From positions 1 to 50,781 of the forward strand of contig JAICKA010000014.1 of the NCBI GenBank assembly GCA_025928185.1: a stretch of DNA of 50,781 bases, given 5' to 3'. Positions 18,256 to 26,213 of this stretch are shown here, in pieces. The notes beneath the pieces are model-generated. The model ran no database searches, was not told where the DNA came from, and saw only the letters and a program-made list of their open reading frames with translations. The position numbers were made by a program, and so were the translations under genes. Position 1 is the stretch's first letter. Each line of letters begins with the position of its first letter. The DNA comes from Gemmatimonadaceae bacterium (GTDB lineage Bacteria; Gemmatimonadota; Gemmatimonadetes; Gemmatimonadales; Gemmatimonadaceae).

Positions 18256-18447
18256 GAATTGCGCCGGCGGCCTCTTGCGCGATCCGGTGCACGATTGCAT
18301 TTGTATGGCGCGCGCGGCCGGTGCCGCGCGTCCCGCCGGAGGACAATGAACCAATCCGCCCGACATCGTCACGATCGTCGCGCGCCGCGAGGACGAGAGC
18401 GGCGCCCTGAGACGCGTTTGCACACGGCCGGCACATCACTGATCGGC

Positions 18448-18495
18448 GCGACACCCCGCCACGGGAAGATTCCCGTGGCGGGGTGTCGCCTTTTT
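18448..18495 (+). terminator. strong intrinsic terminator
   Basis: A 19-base-pair perfect stem (18448-18466 with 18471-18489) with loop AGAT is followed by CTTTTT. This is the clearest rho-independent terminator of the window for the plus strand. It lies 190 bases after the HIT stop and only 12 bases before the next start codon. Confidence 0.85.
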
Positions 18496-18507
18496 AGAGA
18501 GGTGACA

Positions 18508-18909
18508 TTGTCACGACGTTCGCACGTTCACCATGTCTCTCTTCCCCGAGTCCCGCGGGCACCCCGGCGGGCCAGGCATCGTCCAGCCGAGCAGAAGCGC
18601 GCCATCAAGCGTGCGGCCATGCGGGATTGCGGCCGCCGCTGCGTCTATTGCGCCGCTCCGCTCGAATTCGATTTCGCGACGCTCGATCACGTGTATCCGC
18701 TGTCGCATGGCGGCGCGCATGCGCCGGGCAACGTCGTGCTCGCGTGTGCGCGGTGCAATCGCTTGAAGGGCGATCTGCTGCCGACCGAATTCTTCGTCAA
18801 ATATCCCTGGGCGGGATTGAATTTCATCGCGCATGCGCGCGTGGTGCATCGCGCCCTGAAGCGCTGCGCGCGACGCGCCGTCAGTCTCGCGTACGCACGC
18901 GCTGCATGA
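18508..18909 (+). CDS. HNH endonuclease
   Basis: This HNH protein of about 133 residues carries zinc cysteines CVYC (Cys45, Cys48) and CARC (Cys80, Cys83), the catalytic pair in TLDHVYPLSHGG (60-61), and APGNVVLAC with Asn75. The nuclease core resembles the HNH protein at 10734 (CVYC..., LDHV.P, GN.V.AC.AC/RCN). TTG 18508 is chosen because AGAGAGG sits at the right distance. GTG 18502 overlaps that site. The whole ribosome site begins right after the T-tract of a strong terminator, so expression must come from read-through or a promoter inside the hairpin. Confidence 0.8.
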   Translation: MSRRSHVHHVSLPRVPRAPRRARHRPAEQKRAIKRAAMRDCGRRCVYCAAPLEFDFATLDHVYPLSHGGAHAPGNVVLACARCNRLKGDLLPTEFFVKYPWAGLNFIAHARVVHRALKRCARRAVSLAYARAA

Positions 18910-18951
18910 ACGAAGCGGGCGCCCGCACGGCGGGCGCCCCAGGCTCGTTCA
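18907..18951. terminator. bidirectional hairpin spanning both stop codons of the HNH gene and nadE
   Basis: An outer stem, TGAACGA (18907-18913) with TCGTTCA (18945-18951), encloses a 10-base-pair GC stem (18917-18926 with 18930-18939). The stop codon of each convergent gene forms part of the outer stem. Confidence 0.7.
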
Positions 18952-20784
18952 GTAGTCGACCGGACGCAGGTAGCTCTCGCCGATCGCCGTGGGACTGATC
19001 ATGGCCACGGTGGGCAGGCGTCGTTTCCAGTGCGTGCCTTCGACGCGCTTGCGCACCAGATCGACCTGCCGCGCATCGAAGCCGCGTTCCACCAGCTCGG
19101 CGGGGCTGTAGCCGCTGAGCAGCCAGTTGAGCAGCTCGTCCGCGACGGCGTAGCTCACGCCGAGGTCGGCTTCGTCGGTCTGACCGGCGACGAGATCCGC
19201 CGTCGGCGGCTTGCTGACTATGGCGTCCGGCACGCCAAGATGCCGCGCAAGCTCCCAGACCTGCGTCTTGAACAGATCGCCGAGCGGATTGATCGGCGGC
19301 GAGTCGTCGGCGTGCCAGGTGAAGTAGCCGAACAGCCGTTCGGTCTTGTTGCCGGTGCCGAGCGGGATCCCGTGATGCTTTGCGGCGAGATCGAACAGCG
19401 TGATCATGCGCATGCGCGCCATCACGTTGCCGCGGCGCCCTGCATCGGCATCGGCCTCGTTGGCAAGATACGCGTCCACGGCCCCGCTGATATCGACGGT
19501 GCGCGACTCGATGCCGAGCGCGTCGACCACGAGCTGAGCATGATCGAGACTCTCCCGGTGCGACGTGCGATACGGCATTCGGACGCCGAGCACGTTTTTC
19601 GGTCCGAGCGCCTTGGCGGCAAGGTAGGCGGTGACGGCGGAATCGACGCCTCCGGAGAGACCGACGATGGCGCACTCGAAGTTGCGGCGCGCCATCTCGT
19701 CGCGAATGAAGCTGACGAGCCATTGTTCGGTGAGCGCGCCATCTATTCCGAGCGGAGCGGCCGGCTGTTCGCACGCGGGTGTCACCTGCACGATGCGAAT
19801 GGCGGCAGATGCGGCGGGCCGGCCCGGAGGGCGAACGGCCGGCGACTCGCCACTCGCGGCTGGGTCGTACGCCAGTACCGCGGGCACGTTCGCCATCACG
19901 TCGTCGATGCTGGCCCGCAGATGTGGAACCATCGTTTCGAGGTCGGCGATCAACGGCATCGCGGCGCGCGCGCGCGTGACGTCGGCCAGGTCGACGGTCA
20001 CCGAGAGCAGCGCGTCCTCCCACAGCGGTGCGCGGCCGCGAATGTCGCCGCGCGGACCGGCGACCAGCGACGCGCCCGGGAACGTCTTTCCACCTTCGGT
20101 GCCCACGAGATTGGCCAACGTCACGAACACGCCATGTTCGTCGGCAATGTCACGAATGAGGCGTTCCCACCGTGCGACGCTCGCCGGTCGCGCGACGCCG
20201 TCGGACTGCGGCCAGACTCCGCGGCCGGGCGGAGCCGCGGCGACGAAAATGATCTGCGCCGCGTCGAGCGCGGCGACCGTCGCGGTGAGACTGTGCCAGG
20301 CGTCTTCGCACACCAGCATCGCAGCGCGTCCCCACGGCGTGTCGAACGCGCGGATGCTGCGTCCGCGCTCGACGAACCGCTCCTCGTCGAACAGGCCGTA
20401 TGTCGGCAGGAACACCTTGCGGTGAACGTGCCGTACGATCGGCTCGCCCTGGCCGAGTGTGACGTAGAGCGAGCTGTTGTACAACTTGTTGTTCCAGATC
20501 TCGTAAAACCCGACGACCACGTCGAGCGGTGCCGGCGACGCCACAGCGCCGCGATAGGTTTCATCCAGATCGCGAGCCAGGGTTCCGGCGGTGACGGCGT
20601 TGTCGCGAACTCCGCCCTCGAGGAAGTAGCCCGTGAGTGCACTCTCCGGCAGCGCCAGCACCATCGGCCTCGGCTCGAGGCCATCGAGCTGCGCAAAGAG
20701 CTGCCCGAGCCGCTGGAGGTTCGCTCCGTAGTCGCCCTTGCGCGGCTTCAGCTGGGCCAGCGCCAGATGAACGAGAGAGGCCAT
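18949..20784 (-). CDS. nadE: glutamine-dependent NAD+ synthetase
   Basis: This 611-residue two-domain enzyme makes NAD+ from nicotinate adenine dinucleotide, ATP and glutamine. The N-terminal nitrilase-type amidase has Glu47 (LALPESALTG), Lys123 (HRKVFLPTYGLFDE) and nucleophile Cys159 (MLVCEDAWH). The C-terminal synthetase has the PP-loop SGGVDS (377-382), GTGNKTERLFGYFTWHAD in pieces, and NPLGDLFKTQVWELARHLGVP. The start is ATG 20784 (MASLVHLALAQLKP). All catalytic residues are present. It is single and monocistronic between two opposite-strand neighbours. Confidence 0.95.
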   Translation of the reverse strand: MASLVHLALAQLKPRKGDYGANLQRLGQLFAQLDGLEPRPMVLALPESALTGYFLEGGVRDNAVTAGTLARDLDETYRGAVASPAPLDVVVGFYEIWNNKLYNSSLYVTLGQGEPIVRHVHRKVFLPTYGLFDEERFVERGRSIRAFDTPWGRAAMLVCEDAWHSLTATVAALDAAQIIFVAAAPPGRGVWPQSDGVARPASVARWERLIRDIADEHGVFVTLANLVGTEGGKTFPGASLVAGPRGDIRGRAPLWEDALLSVTVDLADVTRARAAMPLIADLETMVPHLRASIDDVMANVPAVLAYDPAASGESPAVRPPGRPAASAAIRIVQVTPACEQPAAPLGIDGALTEQWLVSFIRDEMARRNFECAIVGLSGGVDSAVTAYLAAKALGPKNVLGVRMPYRTSHRESLDHAQLVVDALGIESRTVDISGAVDAYLANEADADAGRRGNVMARMRMITLFDLAAKHHGIPLGTGNKTERLFGYFTWHADDSPPINPLGDLFKTQVWELARHLGVPDAIVSKPPTADLVAGQTDEADLGVSYAVADELLNWLLSGYSPAELVERGFDARQVDLVRKRVEGTHWKRRLPTVAMISPTAIGESYLRPVDY

Positions 20785-20947
20785 GGCTGAAGACTACGGG
20801 CGAGCGGCCCCGTGTGGGAGGGCATGTCCGTGCGCCGCGTTCGGCTCGGGGGCTGCGGGGCGTGTTCCGCGACTGGCAGGCGAATCGTCATGGAACACAC
20901 GACCCACCCTTCGGTGTTGCACCATTCAGTCGCAGAGGAGCTCGTAC

Positions 20948-23029
20948 GTGAAGGACTGTTCAGATAAGCGCCGTGCCGTGTGTGCGGCGCTCGTCATCGC
21001 GCTTTCGGCCGCCGCGAGCGGCTCGGCCGCCGCGCAGGATCCGGCGCATGGGACGGGTGAGGCCTGGCAGATCGTGTCCTTGCCCCAGTCGTCGATCATC
21101 TACGCGCGCGACGGCTCGCGCATCGGCGAGGTGGGCCGCGAGATTCGCACGAACGTCTCCCTCAAGTCGCTGCCCAAGTACGTACCCGAGGCGTTCATCG
21201 CGATCGAAGATCAGCGTTTCTACGAGCACGACGGCGTCGATGTGATCGGCGTGCTCGGCGCGATCAAGGGCAAGATCCTGAACGAGAATCGCGGCGGGGC
21301 GAGCACGATCACGCAGCAGCTCGTCGGCTACATGCACCCGGACATCATCGATCGCCGCGAGGTGAGCGGCACGGCGGGATTGTCGCGCAAGTTCCACGAA
21401 CAGCAGGCCGCGCGCGAGATGGAGAAGCATTACAGCAAGTCGCAGATCCTCGAGGCGTATCTGAATCAGATCGACCTCGGGCGTGGATGGTATGGCGTGG
21501 ATGCCGGCGCCTGGCACTACTTCGGCCATGGAGCGGCGCAGCTCACGCTCGCCGAGGCGGCAACGCTGGCCGGGCTGCCGAAATCGCAGCCGGAATACGA
21601 TCCCATCACACATCCCAGAACGGCGATGGCGCGCCGGAACTTGATCCTCCAGAAAATGGTCGACCAGGGTTTCGTCACGCCGTCCGCGGGCGCCAAGGCT
21701 GAACGCGAACCAGTGGTGACTGCGAAGGACGCTGGAATGTCCGCGCCGGCGCAATACTTCGTGGACGCCGTGCGCAAGCAGGCGGAGCGCGCCGGAATTC
21801 CGGTGCTTGCCGGCGGATATCGCATCTACACGACGCTCGACCCCGCGCTCCAGCGTCAGGCGGTGACGGCGCTGCTGGACGGCACGGCGCGCATCGAGCA
21901 TCAGAAAGGCTACTCGCAGCTGACGGAAGCGGCCGCGCGCGGCAAGCAGACGGACTACCTCCAAGGCATGGTCGTGGCGCTGGATCCGTTTACCGGCGAC
22001 GTCCGCGCGCTCGTCGGCGGACGCAATTACGCGCGTGCGCCATTCAATCGCGCCATGCTCTCGCTGCGGCAGCCCGGCTCGGCGATCAAGCCGATCGTCT
22101 ACGCCAAGGCGATCGAGGACAGCATACCGGGGAACGCGATCGTGCCGGATACGGCGCTCGCAATTACGCTTCCGTCGGGTGACGTGTACAAACCAGAGGA
22201 AATCGACGGGAAGTTCCTTGGACCGATGACGATTCGCGAAGGCCTCGTGCACTCGCGCAACCTGGTCGCGATCCAGCTTGGCATGCGTGTGGGAATGGAT
22301 TCCGTCGCTGCGCTCTCTCAGCAGCTTGGGATCACGACGCCGATGGATCCGGTGCCGGCGAGCGCGATTGGCGCTTCGGTGGTGCACCCGATCGATCTCG
22401 TGGCCGCGTACACCGCGTTCGCGAACAACGGAGCAGTGGTGCAGCCGAGATTCATCACGCGCATCGTCGATCCGAACGGGCGCGAAGTGTTCGAGCGGCC
22501 GCCCTCGACCCCGCAGCAGGTGCTCGATCCGCGCGTCGCGTTCATCGTGCGCGACATGATGAAGGAGGTGACGAATCGCGGCAGCGGCGTGGGTGCGCGC
22601 CGCATGGTGCCGTCATCCATTCCGATCGCCGGCAAGACGGGCACGACGAACGACAATCGAGACGTGTGGTTCCTCGGCATGACGCCGAATCTCGTCGCGG
22701 GTGTGTGGCTCGGCTTCGACAAGGAGAAGACGATCACGCCAGGTGCCGTGGGCGGCGGACTCGCAGCGCCGATCTGGGGGCAGATGATCGCGAAGTACTA
22801 CGCGGGACGCAGCGCGCCGAGCTGGGGTCCGCCGCCGGACGGTATGGTCTACGCCGAGCTGGATCGCACCACCGCGGATCTCGCGACGCCGGAAACTTCG
22901 CCGTCGCAGCGCTACCCGGAGTATTTCATTCCCGGCACCGAGCCGCAGGCCCTCCGCGACAATCCGTGGAAGATTCCGCAGTGGGGGCCGTTGTTCATGG
23001 CCCACCCGGCGCAGCCGGCCGGGCCATGA
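20948..23029 (+). CDS. class A penicillin-binding protein (bifunctional murein synthase, PBP1A-like)
   Basis: This 693-residue protein starts at GTG 20948 with AGAGGAG seven bases upstream. Residues 9-30 form a signal or anchor segment (AVCAALVIALSAAASGSAAAQ in pieces). The glycosyltransferase domain has IEDQRFYEHDGVD (Glu87) and GGASTITQQL. The transpeptidase domain has SAIK (Ser378, Lys381), SRN (436-438) and KTGTTND (563-569). It polymerises and cross-links peptidoglycan in the periplasm. The N-terminal segment ends in AAAQ like a cleavable signal rather than the usual cytoplasmic tail plus anchor, so membrane attachment is uncertain. Confidence 0.93.
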   Translation: MKDCSDKRRAVCAALVIALSAAASGSAAAQDPAHGTGEAWQIVSLPQSSIIYARDGSRIGEVGREIRTNVSLKSLPKYVPEAFIAIEDQRFYEHDGVDVIGVLGAIKGKILNENRGGASTITQQLVGYMHPDIIDRREVSGTAGLSRKFHEQQAAREMEKHYSKSQILEAYLNQIDLGRGWYGVDAGAWHYFGHGAAQLTLAEAATLAGLPKSQPEYDPITHPRTAMARRNLILQKMVDQGFVTPSAGAKAEREPVVTAKDAGMSAPAQYFVDAVRKQAERAGIPVLAGGYRIYTTLDPALQRQAVTALLDGTARIEHQKGYSQLTEAAARGKQTDYLQGMVVALDPFTGDVRALVGGRNYARAPFNRAMLSLRQPGSAIKPIVYAKAIEDSIPGNAIVPDTALAITLPSGDVYKPEEIDGKFLGPMTIREGLVHSRNLVAIQLGMRVGMDSVAALSQQLGITTPMDPVPASAIGASVVHPIDLVAAYTAFANNGAVVQPRFITRIVDPNGREVFERPPSTPQQVLDPRVAFIVRDMMKEVTNRGSGVGARRMVPSSIPIAGKTGTTNDNRDVWFLGMTPNLVAGVWLGFDKEKTITPGAVGGGLAAPIWGQMIAKYYAGRSAPSWGPPPDGMVYAELDRTTADLATPETSPSQRYPEYFIPGTEPQALRDNPWKIPQWGPLFMAHPAQPAGP

Positions 23030-23038
23030 AGCAGGACT

Positions 23039-23073
23039 GCATCCGTGCTGCCCGTCAGGGCAGCACCGGATGC
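23039..23073. terminator. hairpin between convergent PBP and S10 genes
   Basis: GCATCCG and TGCTGCCC pair with GGGCAGCA and CGGATGC, with one bulged base and a GTCA loop. The S10 stop codon lies in the loop. Confidence 0.6.
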
Positions 23074-24698
23074 TCCGCGGCGTCGTAGAAGCGTTGCAGA
23101 TCGCTCCGTAGTTTGCTCATGGACGGCGCATCGATGTACATCATGTGGCCGGCGGTGAAGCGGTCGGTGGTGATGTTGTTGTGCGCCACCCGCGGATCGA
23201 TCGACATGTGCGCGAGCGTGTACTCGACCGCGAAGTACGGCGTCGCCGCGTCGTAATAGCCTTCGGCGACGAACAGGCGCATGTACGGATTCTTCGCGAA
23301 CGCGCGCTCGAGATTCGGCACGACCGTGGCGTACGTGTTCTGCGGATAATCCCAGTGGCCGATGCCACCGCCGAGGATGTAGTACATGTCCTCGTCCTTG
23401 TAGCCCAGCTCGCGGCGCGTGTAGTCGGTGAGCACGGTCGTGAACGAGTTGCGGATGCTGATGTCGCTCGGGTCGCCGACGCCGAATCCACCGCCGCGGC
23501 CGCCGCTGATCGGCGCGAATCCGGTGAACCGGCCATCCAGCCGCCCAACCGTCTCGTGCTCGTCGCGCAACAGCTCGGAGTCGAATGTGCCGAGTGAGAC
23601 GCGCAGGTCCCACTGGTCGATCACGTCCTTCGGCAATCCCGTGAAGCGCGCCATCTGATCGATCGTCGCCGCGCGCTCGGCGGCCGAGAGACGATTGCCC
23701 TTCATCAATGCCGACGCGTACTCGTTCGCTGCCCAATGCTCGGCCTGCGCGGCCACTTCCTGCACCGTGAGCTTCTGCAGGTCCGGCGGCAGCTTCTTGT
23801 GGTACCACGCCGTGGCGGCGTACGTCGGAATGAAGTTGATGAAGCCGATGTCGTTGCCGCGCGCCTGCGACGAGTATTCGAAATTCAGAACGGTCGACAG
23901 CAGCACGACTCCATTGAGCGCGATGCCGTTGTCGGCCAGGAGACCCGACAGTCCCGCCGCGCGCGTTGTTCCATAGCTCTCGCCGGCGAGGAACTTGGGA
24001 GACTGCATGCGGTCGAAGCGCGTGAGATACAACCGAATGAACTCGGTGAACGACCGCAAATCCTCATCGAGTCCCCAGAACTTCGCGCCGAGCGCCTGCG
24101 TCACCGGTCGGCTGTAGCCGGTGCCGATGGCGTCGATGAAGACGAGATCCGTCTGGTCGAGCAGCGTGTTCGGATTGTCCTCGAACGTGTACGGCGGCGG
24201 CGGTGCGCTGCCGTCGGGCATGAGCTTCACTCGCTTGGGCCCGAACGCGCCGAGGTGCAACCAGACCGTCGCCGAACCGGGACCGCCGTTGAAGGCGAAC
24301 GTGATCGGTCGCGTGGACGGGTTGGCGCCGTCCTTCGTGTAGGCGACGTAGTACATGCCGCCTTCCACGGCGCCCGACTGCTCGTTGCGAATCGGCAGCA
24401 TGCCGGCCGTCGCCGTGTAAGCGATGGTCTGCCCGTGCACGTTCACCGTGTGGTGCGACTGAACCGGAGCTGCTTCCGTCATCGCAATGATGTCGTGGGC
24501 CGATTCGGAAGCCGCACCGCCGCCGCCCCGCGTCGTTCGACGCGCGGTGAGCGAGTCCTCGGCGGCGGTCTGATTCTGTTCGCCGCCGCGGGCGCCGCGC
24601 GCACCCCGCTGTGCCGCCGCAGCAGAGAGTGGAAGAGCGAGTGAAAGTGCGAGGCCGAGCGCAACGCGTGGCCCGGCAGGGAAGTGCCGTTGAGTCAT
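23055..24698 (-). CDS. S10-family serine carboxypeptidase, secreted
   Basis: This 547-residue protein has a signal peptide (about 1-29, ending SAAAAQ) followed by a low-complexity RGARGARGG linker. The S10 catalytic core contains FNGGPGSATVWLHLGAFGP, DAIGTGYSRP, and the nucleophile in AGESYGTTR (Ser241). The acid lies in AEGYYDAATP (Asp483), and His518 is in TAGHMMY. Serine carboxypeptidases remove C-terminal residues, mostly in acidic or extracytoplasmic settings; bacterial members are probably scavenging enzymes. The start ATG 24698 fits the signal peptide. It lies downstream of the cytochrome gene but beyond a hairpin. Confidence 0.9.
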   Translation of the reverse strand: MTQRHFPAGPRVALGLALSLALPLSAAAAQRGARGARGGEQNQTAAEDSLTARRTTRGGGGAASESAHDIIAMTEAAPVQSHHTVNVHGQTIAYTATAGMLPIRNEQSGAVEGGMYYVAYTKDGANPSTRPITFAFNGGPGSATVWLHLGAFGPKRVKLMPDGSAPPPPYTFEDNPNTLLDQTDLVFIDAIGTGYSRPVTQALGAKFWGLDEDLRSFTEFIRLYLTRFDRMQSPKFLAGESYGTTRAAGLSGLLADNGIALNGVVLLSTVLNFEYSSQARGNDIGFINFIPTYAATAWYHKKLPPDLQKLTVQEVAAQAEHWAANEYASALMKGNRLSAAERAATIDQMARFTGLPKDVIDQWDLRVSLGTFDSELLRDEHETVGRLDGRFTGFAPISGGRGGGFGVGDPSDISIRNSFTTVLTDYTRRELGYKDEDMYYILGGGIGHWDYPQNTYATVVPNLERAFAKNPYMRLFVAEGYYDAATPYFAVEYTLAHMSIDPRVAHNNITTDRFTAGHMMYIDAPSMSKLRSDLQRFYDAAEHPVLP

Positions 24699-24787
24699 CT
24701 GACGGTGCTCCGAAGAGTTTGAAGCGCCGCCCGCGGGTTGGCACGAGTCGAATCGAGTCGAACGGGCGGCTCGGCCAAATGTGCAAC

Positions 24788-24819
24788 AGCCGGCGGACGC
24801 GCGCGAGCGTCCGCCGGCT
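24788..24819 (-). terminator. hairpin after the di-heme cytochrome gene
   Basis: A perfect 13-base-pair GC-rich stem (24788-24800 with 24807-24819) and a six-base loop start 8 bases past the cytochrome stop. Only a weak T-rich stretch follows on the minus strand. Confidence 0.65.
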
Positions 24820-24826
24820 TCGATCG

Positions 24827-26083
24827 TCAAAGCGTCTTGAGGTACTCGACCAGATCCGCCTTTTGCGTGGCGGTGAGATTGAGCGAGAAGAACTGGTCGT
24901 AATGCGCAACCACGTCGGCCAGCGTCGCGGCGCTTCCGTCGTGGAAGTAGGGTGGGTGTTGCAGCAGACCGCGCAATGGAGTCGTGCGGTACTTGCCGGT
25001 CGCGCTGCGCGCCGCAAACGCCGGGTCCAGTCCGAGCTCGCTCGGATCGTGAAGCACTCCCTGATTGACGTCCGTAAACAGCGCGCCGGTGTGACAAGTC
25101 GCGCACCCCGCGGCGCCATCGAATAGAGCCTTGCCGCGTGCGGCGGCCGCTGCGTCGATGCTGCTGGCCGGCGGCTTGGGTGCAACGAGGCTGAGCTGAT
25201 ATTCGCGCAGCGCCGGCAGCAGCGGCGTGACGAGATCGGGCGTGTTGGTGACGTCGATGCCGAGCCGCGCATCGTGGAACACGCCGTGGCCGTGCATCTG
25301 TGTCACGGCAACGTAGGCGTTCCAGTACGAGATGGTGTCGTCACCCGTATAGATCTCCTTCGCCACGCCGCGCAGGCCGTAGGCCGGCGGAATCACCGCG
25401 GGAATGTTCAATCCATCGAAGTTGGTGCGCGCGTCGTACTTGCCCGGCCCCCAACTGTTCAGGATCGCCTTGAGCGTCGAGGACACCGCCGGCGAGAGCG
25501 CCACGATGGCGCCGACGTTCAGATCATGATTCGGATAGCCATCCAGCCGGTGGCCGATGCCCGCGGAAAAGGAATTGTCGACCGTGGAATGACAGAGCGC
25601 GCACGTGATGCCCACCTGGGTGAGCGTGTCGTGGCCGGCAACGGTCTCCACCGTACCCCGCACTCCGACGACCGCGCCGAGCTTGAGCAGCGTGACCGTC
25701 GTGGCCGGAGAGTTCAGGTCGACCTGGCCGGCCGCGATCGCGGTCTGGACGGACGCGGGCAGTGAGTCGACGTCGACCTTGAGCCCGACCGCGAGCGCAG
25801 TCGCCGGACTCACGCCTGTCTCGATCACCTCGTGCATGCGCAAGGTGTCGGTCCAGTACGATTCGTCGCCGAAGGTGTTGAATCGGAAGATGTCCTTGCC
25901 CTTGGCGACCAGCGTTGGGTCGAGTGGAGGCGGTGCGCCTGGACCGGTCGACTGGTCGCAGGCGACGAACGTCGTCGCAACGGCGAGTCCGAACAATACG
26001 AGGAGGCCCACGCCGATGGTGCCTCTCCGGTCAGGTGGTTTCGAAACTGCCGTCGCCTGACGCGACTTGATGCGAAACGCCAT
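24827..26083 (-). CDS. di-heme cytochrome c, cytochrome-c-peroxidase/MauG-like, likely lipoprotein
   Basis: This 418-residue exported protein has a hydrophobic segment ending FVACD with Cys42, a possible lipidation site. Two heme c motifs are present: CALCH (161-165) and CATCH (327-331). The C-terminal domain shows the typical order ARGKALFDG...CATCHTGALFTD, then YRTTPLRGLLQHPPYFHDGSA, of the CcpA/MauG superfamily. Cytochrome c peroxidases use the N-terminal heme to reduce H2O2 with electrons from the other. Whether it is a peroxidase or another di-heme oxidoreductase is open. CAGGAG precedes the ATG, and a perfect palindrome lies just upstream. Confidence 0.85.
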   Translation of the reverse strand: MAFRIKSRQATAVSKPPDRRGTIGVGLLVLFGLAVATTFVACDQSTGPGAPPPLDPTLVAKGKDIFRFNTFGDESYWTDTLRMHEVIETGVSPATALAVGLKVDVDSLPASVQTAIAAGQVDLNSPATTVTLLKLGAVVGVRGTVETVAGHDTLTQVGITCALCHSTVDNSFSAGIGHRLDGYPNHDLNVGAIVALSPAVSSTLKAILNSWGPGKYDARTNFDGLNIPAVIPPAYGLRGVAKEIYTGDDTISYWNAYVAVTQMHGHGVFHDARLGIDVTNTPDLVTPLLPALREYQLSLVAPKPPASSIDAAAAARGKALFDGAAGCATCHTGALFTDVNQGVLHDPSELGLDPAFAARSATGKYRTTPLRGLLQHPPYFHDGSAATLADVVAHYDQFFSLNLTATQKADLVEYLKTL

Positions 26084-26095
26084 GGAATGCTCCTG

Positions 26096-26123
26096 AATAT
26101 GTCAAACTACCAATTGACATATT
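26096..26123. promoter_or_regulatory. perfect inverted repeat upstream of the cytochrome gene (probable operator)
   Basis: AATATGTCAA (26096-26105) and TTGACATATT (26114-26123) are exact reverse complements around an 8-base spacer. The near arm ends 12 bases before the cytochrome ATG, and each strand offers a TTGACA string. The AT-rich 28 bases stand out in GC-rich surroundings and look like a dimeric regulator site. Confidence 0.6.
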
Positions 26124-26156
26124 CCCCATTCGGTTCCCGGCAGGTATCGCGCGCGG

Positions 26157-26187
26157 AAAAAGGGCCCGGCGTTGCCGCCGAGCCCTT
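26157..26187 (-). terminator. intrinsic terminator of lon
   Basis: On the minus strand, AAGGGC, one mismatch and CGGCG pair with CGCCG and GCCCTT around a GCAA loop, followed by a T run (plus-strand A residues 26157-26161). It is 27 bases past the lon stop. Confidence 0.8.
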
Positions 26188-26213
26188 CTGTGGGAGACCG
26201 GGACCGACCGACG

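Noticed and set aside
20960-22387. Long minus-strand frame inside the penicillin-binding protein gene
   Set aside because: Composition is typical of a shadow frame and it overlaps transpeptidase motifs on the plus strand.
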